35,454 bases of DNA, taken from positions 1 to 35,454 of the forward strand of contig JADFIT010000018.1 in NCBI GenBank assembly GCA_022566515.1, in the 5' to 3' direction. The DNA is from Gemmatimonadota bacterium (lineage in GTDB: Bacteria > Gemmatimonadota > Gemmatimonadetes > Gemmatimonadales > GWC2-71-9). The notes beneath the pieces are model-generated. The model saw only the letters and a list, made by a program, of their open reading frames with translations. It was not told the origin of the DNA and searched no databases. Below, piece by piece: positions 1 through 9,757 of the stretch (the stretch's first letter is position 1; each line of letters starts with the position of its first letter). Made by a program: the position numbers and the translations under genes.

Positions 1-386
1 TCGTCGACCACCAGCACCGCCGGACGTCGTTTTTGGTATTGCTCGAGCAGAAATTCGTTGAGCAGATGAAACGGGTCCCGCGAATGCTCGGGGTCGAGGC
101 CGAATTCGCGGCATACGGCGGTGACGATCCAATCGGGGTCGTTCTGTGGGTTGAGGATATAGGCGACCGCCTTGGTCTTGACCAATTCGCCGGTCAGTAT
201 GCGGCACATCAGGGTCTTGCCGGTGCCGACTTCGCCACTGACCTTGATGATGCCCTCGCCCCGTTCGATGGCGTAGGACAGCGGGGTCAGAACTTGCTGG
301 TGGCTGTCGCTGGGAAAATAGAGTTGACTGTTGGGGGTCAGCGCGAACGGTCGCTCGACGAGATTGAAATGGGCGAGAAAGGGCAT
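1..386 (-). CDS. ExeA/MshM-like AAA ATPase (general secretion/pilus-type), partial, runs off left edge
   Basis: Minus-strand translation from ATG at 386: MPFLAHFNLVERPFALTPNSQLYFPSDSHQQVLTPLSYAIERGEGIIKVSGEVGTGKTLMCRILTGEL...; Walker A (GEVGTGKT) and Walker B-like AVLVVD at the edge. Not in ORF track because it is open at the window end. Confidence 0.75.
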   Translation of the reverse strand, partial: MPFLAHFNLVERPFALTPNSQLYFPSDSHQQVLTPLSYAIERGEGIIKVSGEVGTGKTLMCRILTGELVKTKAVAYILNPQNDPDWIVTAVCREFGLDPEHSRDPFHLLNEFLLEQYQKRRPAVLVVD

Positions 387-417
387 CGCTTTATCACTGA
401 TCCTTCGGGTTCGCCGA

Positions 418-990
418 TCAATTCGACCGCAAGTAGCGCAGCCTTTCACGCATAGCGTCGACCGACAGGGGCAACGCTTCGGCGCTGCCGCCGGTGACCA
501 GAAGAGCATGCTCATAGGCGCTTATCGCCGCTTGGCTATCGCCGACCCGGTCATGCATGATAGCGAGATTGATCCAATAGACCGGGTTGTCGAGCGCCAG
601 GGCGGCGGCCTCGGACATCAGCCGGATGGCGTTGGCGCTGTCGCCGAGCTGCAGATGGATCATCGCCATCTGCGCCGCCACCGCGCCGAATCCGGGGTTG
701 TTCGTATAGAGCCGGCGAAGCTGTTGAAGGGCGCTCTCCGGGGTCTGCACGCCAATCAGGCCAAGCAGGTTGGTCAAGGCCGTGATCTCGTCGGGATAGT
801 GTCGCAGCACCGCCTCATAGGCGTTGATCGCATCGCCTGGTCGGTTCAACCGATGCAGCGCTGTCGCCTTGCCGAGCAAGGCGACGCGGTCGCGCGGCTG
901 TCGCTCCAGCAGTTCGTGCACTGATGTCGAGAAGATATTGACGCTTCCCAAGAAGTCGTCGATGAGGTTGTCGGAGCCGGTGTATGTCAT
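418..990 (-). CDS. TPR-repeat protein
   Basis: 190 aa ORF with repeated TPR-like helices (ALLGKATALHRLNRPGDAINAYEAVLRHYPDE; PVYWINLAIMHDRVGDSQAAISAYEHAL); same strand and adjacent to the ATPase. Confidence 0.8.
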   Translation of the reverse strand: MTYTGSDNLIDDFLGSVNIFSTSVHELLERQPRDRVALLGKATALHRLNRPGDAINAYEAVLRHYPDEITALTNLLGLIGVQTPESALQQLRRLYTNNPGFGAVAAQMAMIHLQLGDSANAIRLMSEAAALALDNPVYWINLAIMHDRVGDSQAAISAYEHALLVTGGSAEALPLSVDAMRERLRYLRSN

Positions 991-1123
991 CTGGGCGTCC
1001 AGAGGTCTTTGGGGTAGGGGCTTGGGCTCGTGAAGACCCCTTCACGTTAGTTAACCACATGAAATATAATGCGTGCAGGTCTTTTTGACTGCGGGTCGGA
1101 AGTAGCCGACTGTCTCCCACAAA

Positions 1124-1561
1124 TCAGTTTCTGAGGAGAAAGATCTGCCACTGGGCGTCGTCAAGTACGTCGTCCCCGTCGAAGTCGAACGCGGCGTTGC
1201 CGGTCGCGAGGCTCAGGTTGTCATCCTCCCTGACGGCGAGAAAAGGCTCCGGGGTCCCGCCGCCCACATCTGAGAACGTCAGGAGCGGATCGTCAGTGGT
1301 GAAGGTTCCTGAGACAGACGTGGTCGTACCGTCCGGGTCGCGGAAATCCCAAGTGTAATCCCCATCGGACGTGAACGTGATGGTGAGGCTGGCTCCTCGC
1401 CCGACGAGATCCACAGCCTCGCTGAGGTCGGCCTTGTTGATAAAGGCGTAACTGATGGCGTTCCAGGTGCCGGCGAGTGATCCGGAGTCGATCCCGACGG
1501 GATCGCTGCATCCGATTGTGAGTAATGCGACCGGTACTACGATCTTGGAGAGTTGTTTCAT
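1124..1561 (-). CDS. Small lipoprotein, lipocalin-like beta domain
   Basis: Start at MKQLSKIVVPVALLTIGCSDP: signal peptide with lipobox-like Cys; SLAGTWNAISY...SLTITFTSDGDYTWDF...SVSGTFTTDDPLLTF resembles lipocalin-like repeats. The track ORF starts further upstream; the internal Met is the likelier start. Confidence 0.65.
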   Translation of the reverse strand: MKQLSKIVVPVALLTIGCSDPVGIDSGSLAGTWNAISYAFINKADLSEAVDLVGRGASLTITFTSDGDYTWDFRDPDGTTTSVSGTFTTDDPLLTFSDVGGGTPEPFLAVREDDNLSLATGNAAFDFDGDDVLDDAQWQIFLLRN

Positions 1562-1599
1562 TCCGGGTTTCCAAGAACAAGGAATGCTCATAATATGCA

Positions 1600-2976
1600 T
1601 CACCGCGGCAGCTGCGTCGGCAAGTCTGCGACAACATATGCCAACACCGCCATGGCTGCAACGCACCGTGCCATTTCGTCGGGATCGAGTTTGTCTATAG
1701 TGTCGGCGTCGGTGTGATGGTACCAGAAATACCTGGTTCCCTCCACCTGCAGGCCTGCGCCTGGCACGCCTTCCCGCATTAGAGGTCCGATGTCCGCCCC
1801 GCCACCGCCGCGGCTGATGGTGCCGGCGCCTATCCGGTGAAGCAGCGAGCCGACCTCCCGCACGATCTCGAAGGCCTCATCCGAGCCGCTGAACCCGAAG
1901 CCCGTTGGCTTGAAGACGCCGGCGTCCGATTCAATGGCCAGCACATGTTTGTCGAGTTCATCTGCATGGCGGTCGCGATAACCGTTGCCGCCGCGAAGTC
2001 CGTTTTCTTCATTGGTCCACAGTACGACGCGAACCGTGCGCCGCGGCCGCAGTCCCAGTCGTTGCATGAGGCGCACCGCTTCCCATGCCGCGACGCTGCC
2101 ACCACCGTCGTCCATTGCGCCCTGGCCCACGTCCCAAGAGTCGATGTGGCCGCCGAGGACGACGACCTCGTCAGGCAGCTCGCGCCCGCGGATCTCTGCT
2201 ACCACGTTGCGGGACTGAACGTCCGGGAGCGTCTGCGCGTCCATCTTGAGGCGTATGTAGACCCGTTCGCCGCGGTCCTGCATCCGATGAAGCATCCGGG
2301 CGTCTTCTGCCGTGAGGGCGGCGTGGGGAATCTTCGGAACGTCTGGGTCGTAGCTCATGCCACCCGTGTGAGGTGTCTGGAGGGAGAACGATCCTGCGGA
2401 GCGTATCAGCGAGGCAACGGCACCGGCCTGAGCCGCAGCGATCGCTCCGCGCCGCCGGTAGGCCCTGTTGACACCGTAGTTCACCCAGTCGGGGTCGAAC
2501 AAGACGATCTTGCCGCGTGCCTCCTCGGCCCGGGCTTCCAGTTCCTCCCAGGAGGACACCACTAGTACCGGGGCGGTGATGCCCTCGGGAGGCGTGCCGA
2601 TGCTTCCTCCCAATCCGAGCATGGGAAGCTCGCGGTAACGGGGGCTCAGGAGTTCTGCCGACTCGTTGCCTCGCACCCAGTGGGGCACCATTACCGGTTC
2701 GCCGCGGACATTGTCCAGGCCGTCCTTCTTCATCTCTGCCAGGATCCAGTCGATCGCCTTCTCGAGGTTGGATGAGCCGGTGAAGCGGTGACCGAATTTG
2801 TCCACCAGGAGGGAGAGCCGTTGGTAGGCGGCGCTATCTGCCAAGGCGGCGTCGATGAGCCGGTCCGCGGCCTGGCTGTAGGTGCGCGCGATGTCCTGGG
2901 CTGCCGAGGGGATTGGCGTGATACCGCTGAGCAAGATCGCACATGCGGCCGTGACGGAAGTGGATATCTTCTTCAT
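1600..2976 (-). CDS. M28-family zinc peptidase (carboxypeptidase Q-like), secreted
   Basis: Signal peptide (MKKISTSVTAACAILLSG); PA-like insert; VVVLGGHIDSWDVGQGAMDDGGGSVAAWEAVRLM and WTNEENGLRGGNGY metal/catalytic motifs. Confidence 0.9.
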   Translation of the reverse strand: MKKISTSVTAACAILLSGITPIPSAAQDIARTYSQAADRLIDAALADSAAYQRLSLLVDKFGHRFTGSSNLEKAIDWILAEMKKDGLDNVRGEPVMVPHWVRGNESAELLSPRYRELPMLGLGGSIGTPPEGITAPVLVVSSWEELEARAEEARGKIVLFDPDWVNYGVNRAYRRRGAIAAAQAGAVASLIRSAGSFSLQTPHTGGMSYDPDVPKIPHAALTAEDARMLHRMQDRGERVYIRLKMDAQTLPDVQSRNVVAEIRGRELPDEVVVLGGHIDSWDVGQGAMDDGGGSVAAWEAVRLMQRLGLRPRRTVRVVLWTNEENGLRGGNGYRDRHADELDKHVLAIESDAGVFKPTGFGFSGSDEAFEIVREVGSLLHRIGAGTISRGGGGADIGPLMREGVPGAGLQVEGTRYFWYHHTDADTIDKLDPDEMARCVAAMAVLAYVVADLPTQLPR

Positions 2977-3071
2977 TGACGATTGTTTGTGGGAGGTTTG
3001 GGGGGGCAACCCGTACCGTTGGCACGAGTCGCATCAGAAGGTGACTTCATATAGTAAGGAAGGGATTACGC

Positions 3072-4085
3072 TCACGCCAACCCTTTGTCGATGAGCAACA
3101 CGCCGGTTCCATCTACTCGGCTGTGCTTCATGTCCTGGAGTGCGGCGTTGGCGTCGGCTAGGGAGTACGTCTTGACGTGGGGGCGTACACCTGCTTCAGC
3201 GGCTTCCGCCAGCAGTTCGCGTCCATCCTCCCGTGTGTTCGCCGCCACCGAGCGAATCTCCTTGTCGTAGAATAGATGTTGCTCGTAGTTGAGCGAAGGT
3301 ATGTCGGTGAGATGAATGCCGGCGATCGACAGGATGCCTCCCCGCTCGAGGGCCGCCATGATGGGAGGCACCAGTCTGCCGGCGGGTGCAAAGAGGATGG
3401 CGCTGTCCATCTTGTCCGGGAGATCAGCCGTGTCCGTCCCGACCCAAGCCGCCCCCATCGCCCGCGCCATTTGCACATGGTTCTCGCTGCGCGTCACCAC
3501 GAACGTATCGTAGCCTCGATACAGGGCGATCTGGAGAACGACGTGGGCCGAAGAGCCGAACCCGACGAGCAGCAGCTTTCCTCGATCCGGCACACCGGCG
3601 CGTTTGAGGGCACGGTAGCCGATGACGCCGGCACATAGCAGAGGTGAGCCCACCACGTCGTCGAATGTCCCGGGCAGCCTGTAGGCGAACTCCTCCGGCA
3701 CGACCGTGTATTCGGCGTAGCCACCGTCCGAGTGATATCCGGTGTAGCGAGAGCTGGGGCAGAGATTCTCCCGGGACGCCCGGCAGAACCGGCACGTTCC
3801 GTCCGTGCTTCTCAGCCAGGCGATGCCGATTCGGTCGCCCTCTTTGAGGGCACTGCAGCCGTCTCCCAATTCATCCACGACGCCCACCACCTGGTGCCCC
3901 GGGATGATGGGCCGCTTCCGCTCTGGCAGATCCCCTTCAATGATGTGAAGGTCGGTCCTACAGACGGCGCAAACGCTTACCCTGACCCGTACCTCTCCGC
4001 CCCCCGGGTGGGGGTCGTCCACCTCCCGCATCACCAGAGGCGAGTCGTCGATGTTCGCCGATCGATCGAGCACCATTGCCCGCAT
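3072..4085 (-). CDS. Zinc-dependent alcohol dehydrogenase (MDR family)
   Basis: CAVCRTDLHIIEGDLP, PGHQVVGVVDELG, structural Zn region CRFCRASRENLC, Rossmann segment LLLVGFGSSAHVVLQIA. Confidence 0.92.
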   Translation of the reverse strand: MRAMVLDRSANIDDSPLVMREVDDPHPGGGEVRVRVSVCAVCRTDLHIIEGDLPERKRPIIPGHQVVGVVDELGDGCSALKEGDRIGIAWLRSTDGTCRFCRASRENLCPSSRYTGYHSDGGYAEYTVVPEEFAYRLPGTFDDVVGSPLLCAGVIGYRALKRAGVPDRGKLLLVGFGSSAHVVLQIALYRGYDTFVVTRSENHVQMARAMGAAWVGTDTADLPDKMDSAILFAPAGRLVPPIMAALERGGILSIAGIHLTDIPSLNYEQHLFYDKEIRSVAANTREDGRELLAEAAEAGVRPHVKTYSLADANAALQDMKHSRVDGTGVLLIDKGLA

Positions 4086-4511
4086 GGGAAATAGCTCCTG
4101 CCCGGGTGCACCTCTCTACGTACTGCCTGGCTGCCGGCCCCCGCCTCTGGAGGTTGGGGGGCTTCCGGCATGACATTGGTAAGATATTACAGCTCAGCGA
4201 GTTATTCCCACCCCTAAGTCGTCGGCGCATCGCAATATCCCGTCGGCCGAGCAATCGGCTACATTTCGTGACGCGTAGTTCCCCGATCCTGAAACTCTGA
4301 TATTTGCCATGCGATTTGGAATCTCACGAACGAGGCCCCTCCCCAGAGATACCCGCCCAGGCATTTTTGCTCCGCCCAACGGAGTCACCCGGTAGGCCGC
4401 GCGCGCCGAAGCCTTGTCGGTGGCGTTCCAGCCAGGACACGGCTCGTGTGTGCGTAGGCCGGCTTGAGAGCTTTCCCCATATCGACTGAGTTTCTCTCAA
4501 TGGAGCCTACA

Positions 4512-5816
4512 ATGGGTGTGATCACAGTTTCTGCCGCTACCGTCTTTCCGACGCTGAAGAGCAATATTCTGGTCGATGGCTTTCACATTGTAATCGACCT
4601 TCAGAAATCCCACGGCTGCGTCATGGTGGATGCCTTGGAGGGGAAGGAATACCTCGATTGCTACGGCTACTTCGCGACGTTGCCCGTCGGCCACAATCAT
4701 CCGAAGATGCGCGACGAAGGCTTCCTCGCTTCTTTGATGACGGCGGCAATCAGCAACCCCGCCAACAGCGACGTCTACTCCCGGGAGTTCGCCGCCTTCG
4801 TCAAGACCTTTCGTGAGATTGCCGTACCCGATGAGTTCTGCCATCTCTTCTTTATTGCGGGAGGTGCTCTCGCAGTTGAAAACGCGATGAAGGCAGCCTT
4901 CGATTGGAAGGCACAGCGCAACCGGGCCAAAGGTATCGACGGAGGCGCCGATAAGATCCTTCATTTTCGAGAAGCATTTCACGGACGCAGCGGTTACACA
5001 CTATCCGTCACCAACACCGATCAGCTCAAGATTCGGGATTTCCCGAAGTTCGATTGGCCTCGAGTCTCCAATCCCACAATGCACTTTCCGGTAGACGATT
5101 CCGCGATCGCGGCAGGTGAAGAGCGGTCGGTGCGGGAGATCGAGGCCGCCTTTGCGAAAGATCCGCACGGTATCGCCGGGATTCTCATCGAGCCGATTCA
5201 GTGTGAGGGCGGTGACAACCATTTTCGGCCGGAGTTCCTGCGGCGTCTGCGCGCGCTAGCTGATGAACACGACGCGCTCTTGATCTTCGATGAGGTCCAA
5301 ACGGGAATGGGCGTGACCGGGTCCATGTGGGCATTCCAGCAACTCGGCGTCGTGCCGGACATCGTGGCCTTCGGCAAGAAGACCCAGGTGTGCGGCATCA
5401 TGAGCACCGATCGAATCGATGAAGTGGAGGACAATGTATTCAAGGTATCCGGGCGCATCAATTCCACCTGGGGAGGCAATCTGGTCGACATGGTGCGGTG
5501 CGCCTGGTACCTGAAAATCATCGAAGAGGAGGGTCTCGTAGAGAATGCGGCCCGAGTGGGTGGCATGTTCAAGGACGAATTGGAGAAGCTGCAAGAGGAG
5601 TTTCCGGTGGTGAGCAACGTGCGGGGGCGCGGTCTAATGATTGCGTTCGACTTGCCCGATGGGGACTCCCGTGACGAGTTCCGCGGGCACTGCTGGGAGG
5701 CAGGATTTGCCACGCTTGCGTGCGGCGACCGCACAGTGCGATTTCGTCCTCCACTGATATTCACGGAGGCCGATGTGAACCAGGCAATGAGCACAATGCG
5801 CACGGTACTCTCCTGA
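4512..5816 (+). CDS. lat: L-lysine 6-transaminase (class III PLP aminotransferase)
   Basis: FFIAGGALAVENAMKAAFDWKAQRNRAKG, FREAFHGRSGYTLSVTNTD, LLIFDEVQTGMGVTGSMWAFQQLGVVPDIVAFGKKTQVCG(K for PLP). ATG 4512 has a GGAG about 8 nt upstream; ATG 4500 is also possible. Confidence 0.87.
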   Translation: MGVITVSAATVFPTLKSNILVDGFHIVIDLQKSHGCVMVDALEGKEYLDCYGYFATLPVGHNHPKMRDEGFLASLMTAAISNPANSDVYSREFAAFVKTFREIAVPDEFCHLFFIAGGALAVENAMKAAFDWKAQRNRAKGIDGGADKILHFREAFHGRSGYTLSVTNTDQLKIRDFPKFDWPRVSNPTMHFPVDDSAIAAGEERSVREIEAAFAKDPHGIAGILIEPIQCEGGDNHFRPEFLRRLRALADEHDALLIFDEVQTGMGVTGSMWAFQQLGVVPDIVAFGKKTQVCGIMSTDRIDEVEDNVFKVSGRINSTWGGNLVDMVRCAWYLKIIEEEGLVENAARVGGMFKDELEKLQEEFPVVSNVRGRGLMIAFDLPDGDSRDEFRGHCWEAGFATLACGDRTVRFRPPLIFTEADVNQAMSTMRTVLS

Positions 5817-5818
5817 CC

Positions 5819-8800
5819 TTGCTACATCTCTATCGTACGCCTGGTCTGCCCGCCGCTCGTAGAAAGGCATTGCTCCATACGACGCGGCAATGTGTGTCCT
5901 CTGATATCGAGGATATCGAGACTGAGTTTTGCTTCAACGTCGACACCGCCGGTGAGTTGACAGCGGAGGAATTCTCGGTTCTCGGATGGCTGCTGTGTGA
6001 GACATTCGAGCCGGCGCAGTTCGGACGCGAGACTTTCCTCGCTGGGAACGGTGTCGTGCTCGAGGTCGGGCCTCGAATGAACTTCTCGACCGCCTGGTCT
6101 ACCAGCGCCGTCTCCATCTGTCACGCGTGTGGTCTCGACAAGATCCGGCGTATCGAACGATCCAGGCGTTACTCGATCAAGACGCCGGCACCGCTCACTG
6201 AGGAACAGAAGCAAGCTTTTTTGGAGAAGGTGCACGACCGGATGACGGAGTGCCCGTACCCGGAACCGCTCGCCAGCTTCGAGAGCGGCATGGTGCCCGA
6301 GCCGACCTTCGAGATACCTCTCGTAGAGGAGGGAAGGCGAGCGTTGGAGCGTGTGAATCGGGAGATGGGACTCGCGTTTGATGACTGGGACTTGGATTAC
6401 TACACGGATCTCTTTGTCAACAAGATTGGGCGCAATCCCAGCAACGTGGAGTGCTTTGACATCGCACAGTCGAACAGTGAGCACTCGCGCCATTGGTTCT
6501 TCAACGGCCGGTTGATTGTCGATGGGGAGGAGGTCCCCCATCACCTCATGGCCTTGATCCGGAACACGCTGAAAGCCAGCCCCAGCAACAGCATCATAGC
6601 TTTTCACGACAACTCGAGCAGTATTCGAGGTTTCCCCATCAAGACTATCGTTCCCACCCACACGGGGGAGCCGTCGCCTTTTGTGGCGGCGGATCTCGTG
6701 CACCACATCATCTTTACGGCGGAGACCCACAACTTCCCTTCAGGTGTAGCCCCCTTTCCCGGTGCCGAGACAGGAACGGGCGGCCGGATTCGAGATGGCC
6801 ATGCCACGGGTAGGGGCTCACTGGTCGTGGCCGGCACGGCCGCGTATTGCGTCGGGAACCTTCGCATTCCTGATTACGAGCTGCCCTGGGAATCATCAGA
6901 CTTTGCCTATCCGGACAATCTCGCTTCGCCGCTGCAGATCGAGATCGAGGCGAGCAATGGAGCGTCTGATTATGGGAACAAGTTTGGCGAGCCGCTCATT
7001 CAGGGGTATACACGATCGTTCGGCATGCGGCTGCCGAACGGCGAGCGTCGCGAGTGGATCAAACCCATCATGTTCAGTGGCGGCATCGGCCAGATCGATG
7101 CTCGGCACGTGGAGAAACACGCTCCCGAGAAGGGGATGTGGGTGGTCAAAATCGGCGGGCCGGCATATCGGATCGGCATGGGAGGCGGTGCCGCGTCGAG
7201 CATGGTCCAAGGCGAGAATGTCGCGGAACTCGATTTCAATGCGGTCCAGCGCGGCGACGCCGAGATGGAACAGAAGGTGAACCGTGTTATTCGGGCGTGC
7301 GTGGAACTTGGCGATCGCAATCCCATCGTGAGTATCCACGATCAGGGGGCGGGCGGCAACTGCAACGTGCTCAAGGAAATTGTCGAACCGGCGGGAGCGA
7401 GAATTGAGGTCCGAGAAATTCCGCTCGGTGATGAAACGCTGTCCGTACTCGAGATATGGGGTGCGGAGTACCAGGAGCAGGATGCCCTCCTCTTGCGACC
7501 GGAACACGTCGAGCTGTTCCGTGACCTGTGCAAGAGAGAACGAGTCCCCGTAGCATTCGTCGGTCGGGTAACAGGTGATGGCAAGATCGTGCTCCATGAC
7601 GAATCCGATGGTTCGACTCCGGTAGACCTCGAGTTGGCTGCGGTCCTCGGCGACATGCCTCAAAAGGTGTTCGAGTTGGAGCGGTTCAGCTCCAAGCTCG
7701 AATCACTGCGCCTGCCGGATGGGCTCACGGTTCGCGCGGCTCTCGATCGTGTGCTGCGATTGTTGTCGGTGGGGTCGAAGCGGTTTCTCACCACGAAGGT
7801 CGATCGTTGCGTGACGGGTCTGGTCGCGCGGCAGCAGTGTGCCGGCCCCTTACAACTCACCGTCTCCGACGTGGCTGTCATCGCCCAGAGTCATTTCAGT
7901 ACGACCGGCGCTGCCACCGCAATAGGTGAGCAACCCATCAAAGGGTTGGTCGATCCGGCTGCTATGGGCCGCATGTGTGTGGGGGAGGCATTGACGAACA
8001 TTGTCTGGGCGTTGGCGACCGGGCTGGAGGATGTAAAGTGTTCCGGCAACTGGATGTGGGCGGCCAAACTGCCCGGTGAGGGTGCTGCGCTCTACGATAC
8101 CGCCAAGGCCATGCACGATATCATGCTCGAGCTGGGTATCGCCGTGGACGGAGGCAAGGACAGCCTCTCCATGGCGGCCCACGCTCCAGGCCGATCCGAG
8201 GGCGACGAAATCGTCAAGGCGCCCGGGTCTCTGGTCATCTCGGCCTACGTCGGTTGCCCAGACATCACAGCCACCGTTACGCCAGACATCAAGCTCCCGG
8301 GCCGTAGCTCTCTCCTGTTCGTAGATCTCGCAGGTGACAAACACAGGCTTGGCGGATCGGCCCTGGCCCATGTGTTCGGCCAGGTGGGTGACGAATCCCC
8401 TGACGTCGAAGAACCACGCGTCCTGAAACGGGCGTTCAACGTGGTTCAGGAACTGATCGGGCAGCGCCTGGTCTCGGCCGGTCACGATCGTAGCGATGGC
8501 GGATTGATCACGACACTGTTGGAGATGGCGTTCTCAGGAAACTGCGGCATCGAGGTCGACCTGAGTGATGTGGATGGGACGGACCCCATCCCGTATCTGT
8601 TTGCTGAAGAGCTGGGACTGGTAATCGAGGTGAGCTCGGAGCACGAACGGCAGGTCAGAGAGGCGTTCGAGATTGCGGAAGTTCCTTGTCATCGCATCGG
8701 ATCGACATCGGTCGATAAGGCCGTACGAGTCCGGTTCAACGGCCGTGTCGTGGTGAACGAAGACGTTGCTGTCTTGCGGGATCTCTGGGAGGAGACGAGC

Positions 8801-9757
8801 TTCAGACTCGATCGGCTGCAGGCGAATCCCGACTTGGTCGAGCAAGAGTCTGTAGGTCTGCGGACACGAACCGGTCCGTCGTTCGCACTTTCGTTTGCCC
8901 CGGTTCCCACCGCCGCGGCTCTGCTCGAGAGAGACGACAAACCCCGCGTCGTCATCATCCGTGAGGAAGGGAGTAACGGCGACCGGGAAATGACCTCGGC
9001 GTTCTACGCTGCGGGATTCGAGCCCTGGGATGTGGTGATGTCCGACTTGTTGAACGGCAGAGTCGACCTGCGAGACTTCCGAGGCGCCGTGTTTGTGGGC
9101 GGCTTCAGTTTTGCGGACGTTCTCGACTCCGCCAAGGGCTGGGCAGGTGTGATTCGGTTCAACAAGGATCTCTGGCGGCAGTTCGAGGAGTTCTACGCCC
9201 GGCCGGACACGTTCAGCCTCGGCGTCTGCAACGGGTGCCAACTGATGGCCTTGTTGGGTTGGGTGCCCTGGCGTGGCATCGCCGAGGAGATGCAACCCAG
9301 GTTCGTACAAAATGCATCCGGCCGGTTCGAGTCGCGGTTCGCTACCGTCCGGATCCAGAAAAGCGCCGCGATCATGTTACGGGACATGGAGGAGGCTACT
9401 CTCGGCATCTGGTCGGCCCACGGCGAGGGACAGGCGTTCTTCCCCAGCGCGAAGATTCTGGAACAGGTGGAGAAAGAGGGTCTCGCGCCGGTACGTTTTG
9501 TGGACGACGACGGCGAGGTGACGGAACAGTACCCCTTCAACCCCAACGGGTCTCCCTCAGGCATCGCCGCCCTCTGCTCGCCGGACGGCCGCCACCTTGC
9601 CATGATGCCTCACCCCGAGCGGACGTTTCTCACATGGCAGTGGGGTTGGATGCCGGAGGAGTGGAAACGCAACCTGGCCGTTTCCCCCTGGCTCAAGATG
9701 TTCCAGAATGCCAGAGAGTGGTGTGAAGGAGGTAACCAAAACCACGGGTGCGCCTGA
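5819..9757 (+). CDS. purL: Phosphoribosylformylglycinamidine synthase, long single-chain form
   Basis: About 1310 aa; AQSNSEHSRHWFF, TAETHNFPSGVAPFPGAETGTGGRIRD, SIHDQGAGGNCNVLKEIVEP, C-terminal glutaminase GVCNGCQLMALLGWVP...MMPHPERT. Probable TTG start at 5819, 2 nt after the lat stop; the track ORF starts inside lat. Confidence 0.94.
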   Translation: MLHLYRTPGLPAARRKALLHTTRQCVSSDIEDIETEFCFNVDTAGELTAEEFSVLGWLLCETFEPAQFGRETFLAGNGVVLEVGPRMNFSTAWSTSAVSICHACGLDKIRRIERSRRYSIKTPAPLTEEQKQAFLEKVHDRMTECPYPEPLASFESGMVPEPTFEIPLVEEGRRALERVNREMGLAFDDWDLDYYTDLFVNKIGRNPSNVECFDIAQSNSEHSRHWFFNGRLIVDGEEVPHHLMALIRNTLKASPSNSIIAFHDNSSSIRGFPIKTIVPTHTGEPSPFVAADLVHHIIFTAETHNFPSGVAPFPGAETGTGGRIRDGHATGRGSLVVAGTAAYCVGNLRIPDYELPWESSDFAYPDNLASPLQIEIEASNGASDYGNKFGEPLIQGYTRSFGMRLPNGERREWIKPIMFSGGIGQIDARHVEKHAPEKGMWVVKIGGPAYRIGMGGGAASSMVQGENVAELDFNAVQRGDAEMEQKVNRVIRACVELGDRNPIVSIHDQGAGGNCNVLKEIVEPAGARIEVREIPLGDETLSVLEIWGAEYQEQDALLLRPEHVELFRDLCKRERVPVAFVGRVTGDGKIVLHDESDGSTPVDLELAAVLGDMPQKVFELERFSSKLESLRLPDGLTVRAALDRVLRLLSVGSKRFLTTKVDRCVTGLVARQQCAGPLQLTVSDVAVIAQSHFSTTGAATAIGEQPIKGLVDPAAMGRMCVGEALTNIVWALATGLEDVKCSGNWMWAAKLPGEGAALYDTAKAMHDIMLELGIAVDGGKDSLSMAAHAPGRSEGDEIVKAPGSLVISAYVGCPDITATVTPDIKLPGRSSLLFVDLAGDKHRLGGSALAHVFGQVGDESPDVEEPRVLKRAFNVVQELIGQRLVSAGHDRSDGGLITTLLEMAFSGNCGIEVDLSDVDGTDPIPYLFAEELGLVIEVSSEHERQVREAFEIAEVPCHRIGSTSVDKAVRVRFNGRVVVNEDVAVLRDLWEETSFRLDRLQANPDLVEQESVGLRTRTGPSFALSFAPVPTAAALLERDDKPRVVIIREEGSNGDREMTSAFYAAGFEPWDVVMSDLLNGRVDLRDFRGAVFVGGFSFADVLDSAKGWAGVIRFNKDLWRQFEEFYARPDTFSLGVCNGCQLMALLGWVPWRGIAEEMQPRFVQNASGRFESRFATVRIQKSAAIMLRDMEEATLGIWSAHGEGQAFFPSAKILEQVEKEGLAPVRFVDDDGEVTEQYPFNPNGSPSGIAALCSPDGRHLAMMPHPERTFLTWQWGWMPEEWKRNLAVSPWLKMFQNAREWCEGGNQNHGCA

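Noticed and set aside
2680-2697. GTGGGGCACCATTACCGG resembling the left half of the regulon motif
   Set aside because: Inside the M28 peptidase coding region, lacks the CCCC right half and has no promoter nearby.
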